Shown piece by piece: positions 51,202-60,443 of a DNA stretch of 64,000 nucleotides (position 1 is its first letter; each line of letters starts with the position of its first letter). Below the pieces are notes generated by a model, which worked only from the letters and a program-made list of their open reading frames with translations, was not told the origin of the DNA and searched no databases. Position numbers and translations under genes: made by a program. The stretch lies in assembly GCF_032017025.1 (NCBI RefSeq), contig NZ_DALZQO010000011.1:1-64000 (forward strand), given 5' to 3'. Source of the DNA: Hydrogenoanaerobacterium sp032017025 (GTDB lineage Bacteria; Bacillota; Clostridia; Oscillospirales; Ruminococcaceae).

Positions 51202-52207
51202 TAGGTGTCCTCCGTTTCTTTTGCTGCCTGTGCCAGTAAAAGCTGTGCCTGAGCAGTTTCCACTTCATCCTGCAGGTTGATTATATCCCAATTTACGCGA
51301 ACATCGGCGTAAAGCCCGTTGGTGGCAAGGAACATGTTGCAGATTTTAACCACTACCGGGGTCAGCAGCCTGCGGTAAGCCTCCAGTTCGCTGGTAAGGA
51401 TATCCGCCTGCTGGCGGCTCATGCGCTCGGTCGTGCTCCACGAAAGCCCCAGTAAAAACGGAGGAATACCCAGTTTGGATACGATTTGCTGCAGCATCTG
51501 GTCAACCGGCACTCTGGTATCGATTACTTGATTGTCCGCGCCGATTACCTTAATATCCACATCGCCAACCGCGACAAAATCCTTGACGCTGCCCTTGGCA
51601 GTTGCATTCATCGCCTCGCTCCATTCCTTGGCGATGTTTTGCGCAATCTCGCGCGCCCCTGTAGAGTCGACTCCGCCGTCCCCCGGTTTGTAGGTAACTG
51701 CAAAACGCACATTGCCCACACGGTCAAAATTTTTGCCAATGCACTCGTAGATGCGCAGCAGCACGTTGCTGATAAACGGCAGCCCGCGCAGTAACGAGGT
51801 TCCGCGAAGCTCGCCTGCAGCGGGGTTTCTTGCGCTGAACAAAATCAATTGCGGATGTGGAGCGGGCACCAAATTTAACCCATCGCGTAGGTAGAACTCG
51901 GCTTGTACAGGGCTGTTGGGTGTCGCTACTCTAAATTGCCGAGCGGGCAGTTGTACAGTGCATAAATGCTGTCCCGTTCCGCGCTGAGCACTATTTCACC
52001 TGCTGCACTTCCATAGGTGAGCAGGTCGTCGAGGTAGCAAGCTAAAAATGCATCCAACCCGCGCTGTGCACCGCCAACGCGTACCTCATCAGCAAACCTG
52101 CGCAGCCGTGTTTGCACCTGTTCATCATCACACTCAAGCCGAAAGCCGCCTACAAGGCGTACAATCTTTTCCAATGCCGCATCAATAATCGGCACAGTGC
52201 GGCGCAT
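51201..52207 (-). pseudogene. Portal protein gene with a single-base frameshift
   Basis: The ATG at 52207 begins MRRTVPIIDAALEKIVRLVG, GGFRLECDD-like portal text, ending in LYNCP where the frame stops at 51926. One base less than expected in the C run of TGCCCGC (51943-51949) breaks it: with a fourth C the text continues NCPARQFRVATPNSPVQAEF, FYLRDGLNLVPAPHPQLILF and on to the stop at 51201. Coding text also extends upstream of 52207 (GAGWGSLDSFIPLKTAEHSL) without a canonical start. Either a real pseudogene or a homopolymer sequencing error. Confidence 0.8.
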
Positions 52208-52236
52208 CTGCTCGTACAGGCTGTGCTCCGCTGTTT

Positions 52237-53502
52237 TTAGCGGAATAAAGCTGTCGAGTGAGCCCCAGCCTGCGCCATCTCTGCGCGCTCCTGCAGTGCC
52301 GTCATTACAAAATAACGCAGTTCGTCCATCGCATGGTCGTTCTCTTTTTTCGGTATGTCGCGGTTCGAACTGTCATCCCAACAGTAAAGCGAAAACTCGC
52401 GCAGGCAATCGGTGCAGCTTTCATGAAAACGCAGCTGATTGCTGCTCAGCAGGTCGCTAACGCGCCGTATTCCTACCACCACATCATTGACCGCGGGGAT
52501 ACAGCGAAACACCCCGTGCCGGCGCACGCACTGGATAAAACTTGCCGCCGACGGGTCGACAATCACCGCGGCAACCGGAAGCCCCCCTGCCAGCTCCGCA
52601 AGTGCTTCGTAGTATTCCTCATCGGTTTTCAGTACGCCTGCCATACGTGAATTGTGGTAATACTCCCGCCGGCGGTACCATACCCCACCCGAAAGCCCCC
52701 AAAGCCCCATCGACATCGGGTTCACCGTACCGTAATCGCACGAGATGTAATACCGCTCGCATTCTGGCGGCTCGCCGTGCACCACATGCTGCTGTTCGCT
52801 GAACATCGGGTAAATCAGCCCCTGCGCCGCAACCCATTTTCCCAGTACAAACCGCTCGTAAAATACGCCGGAATACATGTTCTCGTATCGGCGCTTGATT
52901 TTCTCAGAGAGAGAAAGATTGTCGTCCATGGTAAAATGAAGATACAGCGCATTTTTTTGCTCCGCTTTCCGAATCCATTCGGTGTAGAACCAGTGAAAGG
53001 GGTGCTCGGGGTTGCAGTTAAACCAAAACCGTGAGCGGGGAGCCGAGCAGCGCGCAACTGCCTGCTCTACAAACGAGCGCGGCATCAACGCAACCTCATC
53101 CAGCAAAATTCCCGCCAGCGTAATCCCTTGGATGTTAGCGGCCGAGCCTTCGTCTCGGCCGCCAAACAGGTAGTAGCGGTTGGTTTTGCCCCCAAAGCAG
53201 ATGTCGATGCAGTTGTGTGATAGCCTTTCTTTGCAGGAAAAGCCCAGTACGCTGAGGCTTTGCAGCAGCGGTACTATTAGGTTGCGCCGCACCGAGGCGA
53301 TGGTTTTGCCGCAGATTGCGAAGGACGCTCCCTCAAAACAGTACATGCTCCACGATACAAACCCCAGCGACATGCTAAGCGTTTTGCCGCTTCGTATTGC
53401 CCCATCGCAGATAATTGCATCGCGGCTTTCATAGGGGCTGCCTTCGCACCACCAGTTCATCGCGGTGAGCTGCCGCTGCGAAAACGGCTTAAACCTCGTC
53501 AT
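52237..53502 (-). CDS. Terminase large subunit (PBSX/TerL type)
   Basis: The 421-residue packaging ATPase/nuclease. Walker A in ICDGAIRSGKTLSMSLGFVS (about 35-54), Walker B-like LAGILLDEVALMPRSFVEQA, C-terminal RNase H-like nuclease with ISCDYGTVNPMSMGLWG (Asp), VAAVIVDPSAASFIQ and HAMDELRYFVMTALQ. ATG at 53502 overlaps the small subunit gene; a GTG at 53508 is possible. Full length. Confidence 0.92.
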   Translation of the reverse strand: MTRFKPFSQRQLTAMNWWCEGSPYESRDAIICDGAIRSGKTLSMSLGFVSWSMYCFEGASFAICGKTIASVRRNLIVPLLQSLSVLGFSCKERLSHNCIDICFGGKTNRYYLFGGRDEGSAANIQGITLAGILLDEVALMPRSFVEQAVARCSAPRSRFWFNCNPEHPFHWFYTEWIRKAEQKNALYLHFTMDDNLSLSEKIKRRYENMYSGVFYERFVLGKWVAAQGLIYPMFSEQQHVVHGEPPECERYYISCDYGTVNPMSMGLWGLSGGVWYRRREYYHNSRMAGVLKTDEEYYEALAELAGGLPVAAVIVDPSAASFIQCVRRHGVFRCIPAVNDVVVGIRRVSDLLSSNQLRFHESCTDCLREFSLYCWDDSSNRDIPKKENDHAMDELRYFVMTALQERAEMAQAGAHSTALFR

Positions 53503-53866
53503 GCACACTCACATCCGTTTCCTTTGCAGTACTGTCGGGCAGGCTGCCCAAAATCGCCTGATAAAACGGCAGGGCATCCTCCTCCTTGCTTTTGTCTTCC
53601 GCAAGCCCGGCTAGAAGTTCCATCGCTTTAAACCGGTCAAAAAACTTTACCTCAACGCCGTTTTTACCCCGTTTAAGCTCCGCAATGTGGAACAAATCCA
53701 ACTCAGTTAGTTCATCGGTTGTAGGTGCGTCCTCAAAAAAGAGAAGTTTTACTGCATCGGCAATGCTCCCGAATGCCAGCCGGTGCAGCCCCGCTTTTAC
53801 CTGTGCCGCATAATCCTGTTTCTCATCAAACTTCGTTCGCTTTTTTCGATTTTGTTTGCCTTTCAA
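53489..53866 (-). CDS. Terminase small subunit-like protein
   Basis: The 125-residue product from a TTG at 53866, 8 bases after GGGAGG: basic start (KGKQNRKKRTKFDEKQDYAA), helical VKAGLHRLAFGSIADAVKLL, FDRFKAMELLAGLAEDKSKE and an acidic tail. The frame remains open upstream, but there it gives Leu/Cys-rich text. Position directly ahead of TerL and helical build support small terminase; no helix-turn-helix is obvious. Confidence 0.6.
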   Translation of the reverse strand: MKGKQNRKKRTKFDEKQDYAAQVKAGLHRLAFGSIADAVKLLFFEDAPTTDELTELDLFHIAELKRGKNGVEVKFFDRFKAMELLAGLAEDKSKEEDALPFYQAILGSLPDSTAKETDVSVHDEV

Positions 53867-54254
53867 ATCCTTAGCCTCCCTTTCAATGCAACGGGCTAAA
53901 CACAGTGCTTGGGGCAAAAGAAGCGCAAAAACTACACACAACCGCAAAAAAAGCTGCGAAACCGCACGCAACCTATTGTGTAAACATTTGGTAACGGGTA
54001 TAATAATCTGTAGACCAAATAGTAACAAATGGCGGAAACGCTTGATTCTATAAGCCGTTATTCGCTATAATATTATCTGCTGAATCAATCGTTCATGCGG
54101 TCAGATGTTATTGCATCTGCAAATTCGGTGCGCAGCGTCAAGTTCTTTGCAAAGCAGCTTTATCGCATTTTTAAAATGTTCAGCACGCAACATAATAAAA
54201 ATTATTTTACTTTCATAAACTGATTTGATTATAAAGGGGAAACATTATTACAGA
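53867..54254. other. Intergenic region between the phage-like operon and trmL
   Basis: No supported gene. An open minus-strand frame to 54028 has no start context and an odd composition. The stretch 54000-54230 is AT-rich and would hold the divergent promoters. An AAAGGGGAAA stretch at 54233-54242 may be the trmL ribosome site. No repressor gene or clear operator is seen. Confidence 0.6.
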
Positions 54255-54758
54255 ATGTCTATTTTAAACCTTGTCCTCGTCGAGCCTCAAATTCCCCAGA
54301 ACACCGGCAATATTGCGCGTACCTGTGCAGCAACAGGGGCTCGCTTGCATTTAGTGGGGCCAATGGGTTTCGTAATCGATGACAAAAAGCTGAAAAGGGC
54401 AGGGCTCGATTACTGGCATTTACTCGATATTACCTATTACAAAGATACCGCAGAGTTTTTTAGTAAAAACAAAGGCGGTGAGTTTTTCTACTTCACCACC
54501 AAGGGCAGGCATATTCACAGCGACGTGCAATACCCCGACAACGCCTACCTCGTATTTGGCAGGGAGGATGCAGGCCTGCCCGAGCAGCTGCTGTACCAAA
54601 ACCCCAATTTTTGTGTACGCCTGCCTATGGTCGATGAGGCGCGCAGCCTCAACCTTTCCAATACTGTCGCAATCGCAGCCTACGAGGTGCTGCGCCAGTG
54701 GAATTACCCGACGCTCAAATGGTCTGGGCAGCTTACCAAATATAAATGGGAGGACTAA
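54255..54758 (+). CDS. trmL: tRNA (cytidine/uridine-34 2'-O)-methyltransferase
   Basis: The 167-residue SPOUT enzyme methylates the wobble ribose of tRNA-Leu. Signatures: NLVLVEPQIPQNTGNIARTC, ARLHLVGPMGFVIDDKKLKR, YLVFGREDAGLPEQLL and VRLPMVDEARSLNLSNTVAI (the knot). The ATG at 54255 gives the family N terminus; a TTG at 54225 would add ten residues. Confidence 0.93.
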   Translation: MSILNLVLVEPQIPQNTGNIARTCAATGARLHLVGPMGFVIDDKKLKRAGLDYWHLLDITYYKDTAEFFSKNKGGEFFYFTTKGRHIHSDVQYPDNAYLVFGREDAGLPEQLLYQNPNFCVRLPMVDEARSLNLSNTVAIAAYEVLRQWNYPTLKWSGQLTKYKWED

Positions 54759-54762
54759 CAGC

Positions 54763-55644
54763 TTGGAAAAAATTAAATTTCTAACCGATTCTGCGTGCGA
54801 CCTTCCGCAGGAGATTGCACAGGAGTTCGACATTACCGTGCTGCCTATTCCCATCACAGTAGACGGTGTCGGCTATCAGGAACGGGTCGATTTTACCCCG
54901 CAGCAGTTTTATAAGCTTTTGCTTGAGGCAAAAACCATTCCTACCACCAGCCATATCACCGTTATTAGCTTTGCCGAGCAATATAAACTGGCTTACCAAC
55001 AGGGCTATACACATATGGTGGTTACAACCATCAACTCAAAAGGCTCGAATATGTATGACGCGGCTAATATGGCAAAGAACCTGTTTTACGACGATTGCCC
55101 CGACGCACAGGGTAGCTTTACCATTTATGTAATCGACTCGCAGGTATACACCATCCCCTACGGCTACGCCCAATGTGAAGCGGCGAAGATGGCGAAAAAC
55201 GGGATACCCTGTGCCGAAATTGTGGATTACCTCATCGATTTTTTTGACCGCGTAGAGGTTTACTTTGCGGTTTATTCGCTGGAATTTGCAAAAAAATCGG
55301 GACGCATCAGTGTTGCGTCCGCTTTTGTGGGAGATGTACTTGGGCTTCGCCCTATTCTTTCCATCATTGGGGGGGATATGAAGATTGTCGACAAGGTGCG
55401 TGGGGACAAAAACGTCGTTCCCAAGCTTGCTGAAATTGCGGAGAAACGGCGTGTGGGCGACACCCCTTACTTGGGTATCCGCGCTATGACCGACGACGTC
55501 GGCGAGCAGCTGATGGATTTGATGCAGGAGAAAACAGGTACCCCGCCGCTGGGGCTTTACTATGCGGGTGCGTCCATCACCATCAATGCAGGCCCGCGGC
55601 TTGCCGGTATTATGGTTTTAGGGGAGAAACGCACCAAAAAATAG
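54763..55644 (+). CDS. DegV-family fatty-acid-binding protein
   Basis: The 293-residue product begins at a TTG, 8 bases after GGGAGGA, giving KIKFLTDSACDLPQEIAQEF. Fatty-acid-pocket signatures: TTSHITVISFAEQY, VVTTINSKGSNMYDAANMAK, VIDSQVYTIPYGYAQCEAAK, and FAKKSGRISVASAFVGDVLG. DegV/FakB proteins present fatty acids to a FakA kinase, which is not nearby. Lies 4 bases after trmL and is probably co-transcribed. Confidence 0.9.
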   Translation: MEKIKFLTDSACDLPQEIAQEFDITVLPIPITVDGVGYQERVDFTPQQFYKLLLEAKTIPTTSHITVISFAEQYKLAYQQGYTHMVVTTINSKGSNMYDAANMAKNLFYDDCPDAQGSFTIYVIDSQVYTIPYGYAQCEAAKMAKNGIPCAEIVDYLIDFFDRVEVYFAVYSLEFAKKSGRISVASAFVGDVLGLRPILSIIGGDMKIVDKVRGDKNVVPKLAEIAEKRRVGDTPYLGIRAMTDDVGEQLMDLMQEKTGTPPLGLYYAGASITINAGPRLAGIMVLGEKRTKK

Positions 55645-55677
55645 CGATTCTATTCGCCATTTTATACAATGTCGCAC

Positions 55678-55706
55678 TTGAAAAAATCGACATCATGCTA
55701 TAGAAT
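55678..55706 (+). promoter_or_regulatory. pgk promoter
   Basis: TTGAAA (55678-55683), a 17 base spacer and TAGAAT (55701-55706), about 70 bases ahead of pgk. Confidence 0.6.
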
Positions 55707-55776
55707 AAAGTATGGATTGTTTTTAGTTTAACAATACCCCAAACAGGTAATCAAAGATAAGGAAAGGGAGACTGAA

Positions 55777-56988
55777 ATGACAGCTTTCAACAAAAAGACG
55801 GTTGACGATATCAATGTTTCCGGAAAAAAAGTACTGGTGCGTTGCGATTTTAACGTACCCCTGAAAAGCGGCGTAATTACCGACGAAAACAGAATTGTCG
55901 CTGCACTGCCCACCATTAAAAAACTTATTGCAGACGGAGGAAAAGTAATCCTCTGCTCTCACCTCGGCAAGCCTAAGGGCGAGCCCAAACCCGAGCTTTC
56001 TCTTGCTCCGGTAGCCGTTCGTCTTTCCGAGCTTCTCGGCAAAGAGGTTGTTTTCGCTGCAGATGATAACGTAGTAGGCGAGAATGCTAAAAAAGCGGTT
56101 GAAGCAATGAAAGACGGCGATGTGGTTCTGCTTCAGAACACCCGTTACCGCGCAGAAGAAACCAAAAACGGCGAAGCGTTCAGCAAAGAGCTTGCAAGCC
56201 TTTGCGAGGTTTTTGTAAACGATGCATTCGGCGCTGCGCACAGAGCACACTGCTCCACCGTTGGCGTAACCCAGTTTGTCAAAGAGGCAGCGGTTGGTTA
56301 CCTAATGGGTAAAGAGCTCAAATACCTCGGCAACGCAGTTACAGACCCTGCCAGACCCTTCGTCACCATCCTTGGCGGCGCAAAGGTTGCAGATAAACTG
56401 AACGTAATCGAGAACCTGCTGAGCAAAGCCGATACTCTAATCATCGGCGGCGGCATGGCATACACCTTCCTTGCTGCAAAAGGCTATGGCGTAGGTACTT
56501 CTTTGCTCGATTCCGAGAAAATTGATTACTGCAAAGATATGCTTAAAAAAGCAGAGGAGAAAGGGGTCAAAATCCTTCTTCCTGTTGACTGCGTTATTGC
56601 AAAATCCTTCCCCGATCCCATCGATGCTGAAATCGAGGTTAATGTTGTTTCGGCTGATGCAATCCCCGCTGATTTCATGAGCCTTGATATCGGCCCCAAA
56701 ACAGCCGAGCTGTTTGCCGATGCTGTTAAATCTGCGAAAACTGTGGTTTGGAACGGCCCCATGGGTGTGTTTGAAAACCCCGTTCTGGCAAAGGGGACTA
56801 TTACCGTTGCGAAAGCACTTGCTGAAACCGACGCCATCACCATCATTGGCGGCGGCGACTCTGCTGCTGCGGTCAACACCCTGGGCTTTGGCGATAAAAT
56901 GACTCATATCTCCACAGGCGGTGGCGCTTCTCTTGAATTCCTTGAGGGTAAAGAGCTTCCCGGTATCGCTTGTGTAAACGACAAATAG
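55777..56988 (+). CDS. pgk: Phosphoglycerate kinase
   Basis: The 403-residue glycolytic enzyme transfers phosphate from 1,3-bisphosphoglycerate to ADP. Signatures: KVLVRCDFNVPLKSGVITDE, CSHLGKPKGEPKPELSLAPV, VFVNDAFGAAHRAHCSTVGV, FVTILGGAKVADKLNVIENL, and C-terminal TIIGGGDSAAAVNTLG. GGAAAGGGAG ahead of ATG. First gene of a pgk-tpiA-gpmI cluster. Confidence 0.98.
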   Translation: MTAFNKKTVDDINVSGKKVLVRCDFNVPLKSGVITDENRIVAALPTIKKLIADGGKVILCSHLGKPKGEPKPELSLAPVAVRLSELLGKEVVFAADDNVVGENAKKAVEAMKDGDVVLLQNTRYRAEETKNGEAFSKELASLCEVFVNDAFGAAHRAHCSTVGVTQFVKEAAVGYLMGKELKYLGNAVTDPARPFVTILGGAKVADKLNVIENLLSKADTLIIGGGMAYTFLAAKGYGVGTSLLDSEKIDYCKDMLKKAEEKGVKILLPVDCVIAKSFPDPIDAEIEVNVVSADAIPADFMSLDIGPKTAELFADAVKSAKTVVWNGPMGVFENPVLAKGTITVAKALAETDAITIIGGGDSAAAVNTLGFGDKMTHISTGGGASLEFLEGKELPGIACVNDK

Positions 56989-57081
56989 CCGGAAAACGTC
57001 CGGCTACGCTCCGGGCAGGCAACCTGTACAGCTCTTATCATACTGCCCACATATAACCGCCACAAAATCGGCATAATACAA

Positions 57082-57110
57082 GGCGCGGGCAGGTACCGCG
57101 CCTTTTTCTT
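57082..57110 (+). terminator. Terminator between pgk and tpiA
   Basis: GGCGCGG (57082-57088) and CCGCGCC (57096-57102) followed by TTTTTCTT. Probably partial, letting some transcripts run into tpiA. A smaller CCGGA/TCCGG hairpin lies at 56989-57003. Confidence 0.75.
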
Positions 57111-57187
57111 CATCCGCCTGAGAAAGCGGGTTAGAATAGAACACGATGAACATAGAGATCATATATTTTTTATAAAGGAGAACTACT

Positions 57188-57955
57188 ATGAATAAAGCAT
57201 TGCGTAAAGCAGTTATTGCAGGTAACTGGAAAATGAATAAGACCCGCCCAGAGGCAAAAGCACTGATTGAGGAGCTGAGTCCCCTCGTAGCGTCCGCTGA
57301 TTGTGACGTTGTCATCTGTGTGCCCTACACCAACCTCGAAACAGCTCTCGATATGACCAAGGGCACCAACATTAAAGTGGGTGCTCAAAACTGCCATTGG
57401 GCCGCTTCCGGCGCGTTTACTGCTGAAATTTCTGCAGGTATGCTCACCGAAATGGGCGTAGAATATGTTGTCATCGGTCACTCCGAGAGAAGACAGTTCT
57501 TCGGCGAAACCGATGTTACAGTTAACAAGCGCGTCAGAGCTGCGCTGGATGCAGGCTTAACCGTAATTCTCTGCGTAGGCGAGCTGCTTGAGCAGCGTGA
57601 GCAGGGTATTACAGAGGAGACCTGCGGACTGCAGACCAAAATTGCGCTGCAGGGTGTTTCCAAAGAAGAGCTTGCAAAAATTATTATTGCGTACGAGCCG
57701 GTATGGGCAATCGGCACCGGTAAAACCGCAACTTCCGATCAGGCAAATGAAGTCAACGGCTACATCCGCAGTGTGGTAGAGAAGCTGTATGACAAGGCTG
57801 CTGCCGATGCGATGACCGTACAGTACGGCGGCTCTATGAACGCTGCCAATGCAGAAGAGCTGCTCGGCAAAGAGCATGTAGACGGCGGCCTCATCGGCGG
57901 CGCTTCTCTGAAAGCCCCCGACTTTGCAGCAATCGTTGCTGCCGCGTCTAAGTAA
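57188..57955 (+). CDS. tpiA: Triosephosphate isomerase
   Basis: The 255-residue TIM barrel interconverts dihydroxyacetone phosphate and glyceraldehyde-3-phosphate. Catalytic residues: Lys in AGNWKMNKT, His in VVIGHSERRQFF, Glu in IIAYEPVWAIGTGKTATSD; VQYGGSMNAANA and GGLIGGASLK bind phosphate. AAAGGAG site before the ATG. gpmI follows 15 bases downstream. Confidence 0.98.
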   Translation: MNKALRKAVIAGNWKMNKTRPEAKALIEELSPLVASADCDVVICVPYTNLETALDMTKGTNIKVGAQNCHWAASGAFTAEISAGMLTEMGVEYVVIGHSERRQFFGETDVTVNKRVRAALDAGLTVILCVGELLEQREQGITEETCGLQTKIALQGVSKEELAKIIIAYEPVWAIGTGKTATSDQANEVNGYIRSVVEKLYDKAAADAMTVQYGGSMNAANAEELLGKEHVDGGLIGGASLKAPDFAAIVAAASK

Positions 57956-57970
57956 AAGGAGGAATCTCAT

Positions 57971-59491
57971 ATGGCGAAAAGACCATTAGCACTTATTATT
58001 CTCGACGGCTTTGGCAAAAATGACAATGAATACGGCAATGCAATCAAAGCCGCGCACAAGCCAAATATCGATAAAATTTTTTCACAGAATCCCCGTACCC
58101 TCATCGGTGCATCCGGTATGGACGTTGGTCTGCCCGAGGGGCAGATGGGCAACTCTGAGGTAGGCCACACCAACATTGGTGCGGGCCGTGTCGTTTATCA
58201 GGAGCTCACAAGAATCACAAAATCCATTGCAGATGGCGACTTTTTTGGCAACGAGGCGCTGAACGCTGCCATTGAGAACTGCAAAAAGAACGGCACAGCT
58301 CTGCACCTGATGGGGCTAATGTCTGATGGCGGCGTACACAGCCACAATGCTCACTTGTATGGCCTGCTACAGCTCGCCAAGAACGCAGGGCTCACCAAGG
58401 TCTACGTCCATTGCTTTATGGACGGCAGAGACGTCCCTCCGACATCCGGCAAGGCCTTCCTTGTTGAGCTGGAAGCAAAGATGGCGGAAATCGGTGTGGG
58501 TAAAATCGCTACTGTGATGGGCAGATATTATTCAATGGATCGTGATAACCGCTGGGAGCGTGTTTCTAAGGCATACGCTGCAATGGCATATGGCGAAGGT
58601 AATAAGAACTCCAGCGCGACCGATACCATGACAAAATCTTATGCCGAAAACGTTACGGATGAATTTATTGTACCTACCGTCGTTACAGAAAACGCAACAG
58701 TAAAGGCGAATGACTCGGTTATTTTCTTTAACTTCCGCCCCGACCGTGCGCGTGAAATCACCAGAACCTTTGTGGATGAAGCATTCAATGGCTTCGAGCG
58801 CAAGAACGGCTTTTTCCCATTGCATTTTGTGTGTATGACCCAATACGATGTGACAATGCCCAACGTACATGTTGCGTTTAAGCCGCAGTCTCTCACCAAC
58901 ACCTTTGGTGAATATATCTCCGATAAAGGTCTTACTCAGCTTAGAATCGCGGAGACCGAAAAGTACGCGCACGTAACCTTCTTCTTCAATGGCGGCGTTG
59001 AGGCTGCTTACAAGGGCGAAGATCGGGCATTGATTGCATCTCCCAAAGTTGCGACGTACGATTTCAAGCCCGAAATGAGTGCCTATGAGGTTACAGACGA
59101 GCTGCTTGCCCGCATCGCAAGTGATAAATACGATGTCATCATCTGTAACTATGCAAACTGCGATATGGTGGGCCATACCGGTGTGTTCGAAGCCGCGGTT
59201 AAGGCAGTTGAAGCTGTTGATACCTGCTTGGGTAAGGTGGTTGATGCAATCCTTGCAAAGGGCGGTGCAGCCCTGATTACCGCCGACCACGGCAATGCAG
59301 ACAAAATGTTTGAGGATGATGGTTCACCCTTCACCGCTCATACAACAAATCCTGTGCCGTTCATTGTTGCGGGCTACCCCTGTGAGCTTCGTGAAGGCGG
59401 TAAGCTCGCTGATATTGCGCCAACCATGCTGGATATCCTGAGTTTAGAGCAGCCAACTGAAATTACCGGTAAATCTCTCATAAAAAAATAG
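57971..59491 (+). CDS. gpmI: 2,3-bisphosphoglycerate-independent phosphoglycerate mutase
   Basis: The 506-residue Mn-dependent, alkaline-phosphatase-like mutase. Catalytic Ser62 in GQMGNSEVGHTNIGAGRVVY; LIILDGFGKNDNEYGNAIKA binds metal (Asp12); FNFRPDRAREITR and LITADHGNADKMF supply further ligands. AAAGGAGG site. Downstream of tpiA with no terminator between. Confidence 0.97.
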   Translation: MAKRPLALIILDGFGKNDNEYGNAIKAAHKPNIDKIFSQNPRTLIGASGMDVGLPEGQMGNSEVGHTNIGAGRVVYQELTRITKSIADGDFFGNEALNAAIENCKKNGTALHLMGLMSDGGVHSHNAHLYGLLQLAKNAGLTKVYVHCFMDGRDVPPTSGKAFLVELEAKMAEIGVGKIATVMGRYYSMDRDNRWERVSKAYAAMAYGEGNKNSSATDTMTKSYAENVTDEFIVPTVVTENATVKANDSVIFFNFRPDRAREITRTFVDEAFNGFERKNGFFPLHFVCMTQYDVTMPNVHVAFKPQSLTNTFGEYISDKGLTQLRIAETEKYAHVTFFFNGGVEAAYKGEDRALIASPKVATYDFKPEMSAYEVTDELLARIASDKYDVIICNYANCDMVGHTGVFEAAVKAVEAVDTCLGKVVDAILAKGGAALITADHGNADKMFEDDGSPFTAHTTNPVPFIVAGYPCELREGGKLADIAPTMLDILSLEQPTEITGKSLIKK

Positions 59492-59513
59492 TCATTTTGT
59501 ATTATAAATGTGA

Positions 59514-59552
59514 AAGACCTGCGCATACTAACTTGTATGACGCAGGCCTTTT
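59514..59552 (+). terminator. Terminator of the glycolytic cluster
   Basis: GACCTGCGCATAC and GTATGACGCAGG form an imperfect stem, followed by CCTTTTC. Confidence 0.65.
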
Positions 59553-59564
59553 CATAAAAACAGC

Positions 59565-59593
59565 TTGTTATTTTTTGGCATAGGTATTATAAT
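59565..59593 (+). promoter_or_regulatory. Promoter of the 93-residue membrane protein gene
   Basis: TTGTTA (59565-59570), a 17 base spacer and TATAAT (59588-59593). Confidence 0.65.
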
Positions 59594-59647
59594 AGTAGAC
59601 ATAATCTGTCACGATTTTACCGATCATAAAGTAGGGGAGGCAAAAAA

Positions 59648-59929
59648 ATGAAAAGAGGAACTCTGATCTCAATTATTATAGCACTCATCGCAGTAGGTGG
59701 TGCGTTACTTGGCCTGGTGGCATATATGAGAAGCAGAAGATGCCTGGAGTGCGGCGGTGTAGAGGAAGATTACATCCCTGACGTTGAAGGTGATTATGAC
59801 ATGGAATATTACGTTGATGATCAGCCCGAAAGTGTACAGCCTGTTGAGGAAACAGTGAGTTACGCTGCCGGTTACGTTTCCACACCGGTTTCTGCAGATG
59901 ATACCGAGGACGATGACATCACCGAATAA
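59648..59929 (+). CDS. Small single-pass membrane protein with acidic tail
   Basis: The 93 residues: basic start, one helix (about 5-27; LISIIIALIAVGGALLGLVA), RSRRCLECGG with a Cys pair, then a tail strongly rich in Asp, Glu, Val and Tyr. GGGGAGG lies before the ATG. Family not recognised. The Cys-x-x-Cys next to the membrane may bind metal. Confidence 0.7.
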   Translation: MKRGTLISIIIALIAVGGALLGLVAYMRSRRCLECGGVEEDYIPDVEGDYDMEYYVDDQPESVQPVEETVSYAAGYVSTPVSADDTEDDDITE

Positions 59930-59945
59930 AGCAAAGGTAAAAAAT

Positions 59946-59979
59946 AATACCCTTTGTAAAATATTTTGCAAAGGGTATT
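59946..59979 (+). terminator. Terminator after the small membrane protein gene
   Basis: AATACCCTTTG(T) and (G)CAAAGGGTATT around an AT-rich centre. The T-tract is weak. Confidence 0.65.
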
Positions 59980-60006
59980 GCATTTCTATTCTTTCTGTAG
60001 TATAAT
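59978..60006 (+). promoter_or_regulatory. Initiator tRNA promoter
   Basis: TTGCAT (59978-59983), a 17 base spacer and TATAAT (60001-60006). Confidence 0.7.
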
Positions 60007-60042
60007 AATAAAGCACTAGGAAATCCGGTGCGAATAAAATAT

Positions 60043-60119
<77 letters not shown>

Positions 60120-60128
60120 ATTTGATCT

Positions 60129-60172
60129 AAGACGGAAATCAATGTACTTTGTACATTGATTTCCGTCTTATT
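60129..60172 (+). terminator. Terminator after the initiator tRNA
   Basis: A perfect 19-base arm (60129-60147) pairs with 60151-60169 around TTT, followed by ATTTTTA. The 270 bases between it and the deaminase gene are AT-rich and hold no gene. Confidence 0.85.
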
Positions 60173-60443
60173 TTTATGTCTATACGTTCGATCAATAATT
60201 GTACAGCTTTTTATCGGGTGATTTTTTAGAGATTCTAACCAAACCTTGATACGGTCAAATTACTTTAAAGGGTTTGTTTATCTTGCGTGCATTATGATTT
60301 TAATTAAATAGCATAAATTTACGTTGAGATATTTGTTAATTCAGTTTATTTACAACACTTGTAGTAGTGTGGTATTCTAATAGCAGATTAAAGGTATTAC
60401 CTATTACCTATTTTGTTATTTAAGCTAAATTTAGGAGGAACAA

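Larger units (their letters stand above)
41879..53866 (-). mobile_element. Compact contractile-tail phage-like cluster without tape measure or lysis genes
   Basis: Eighteen co-directional, mostly overlapping genes in head-to-tail order run from terminase small subunit to a short fibre-like protein. Present: packaging, portal, protease, capsid, connectors, sheath, tube, hub, spike, wedge proteins. Absent: tape measure, holin, endolysin, integrase, repressor, replication genes and att-like repeats that I can see. Neighbours (pyridoxal kinase, trmL) are ordinary core genes. Gene content suggests a domesticated particle or gene-transfer-agent-like element; a remnant prophage is the alternative. 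Confidence 0.75.

Noticed and set aside
41879..53866. Pure tailocin or extracellular injection system
   Set aside because: Terminase, portal, protease and capsid genes are present, and no AAA+ ATPase of injection systems is seen.
53489..54028. Longer 179-residue reading of the small terminase
   Set aside because: The first 54 residues are Leu/Cys-rich with no ribosome site; the TTG at 53866 has GGGAGG.
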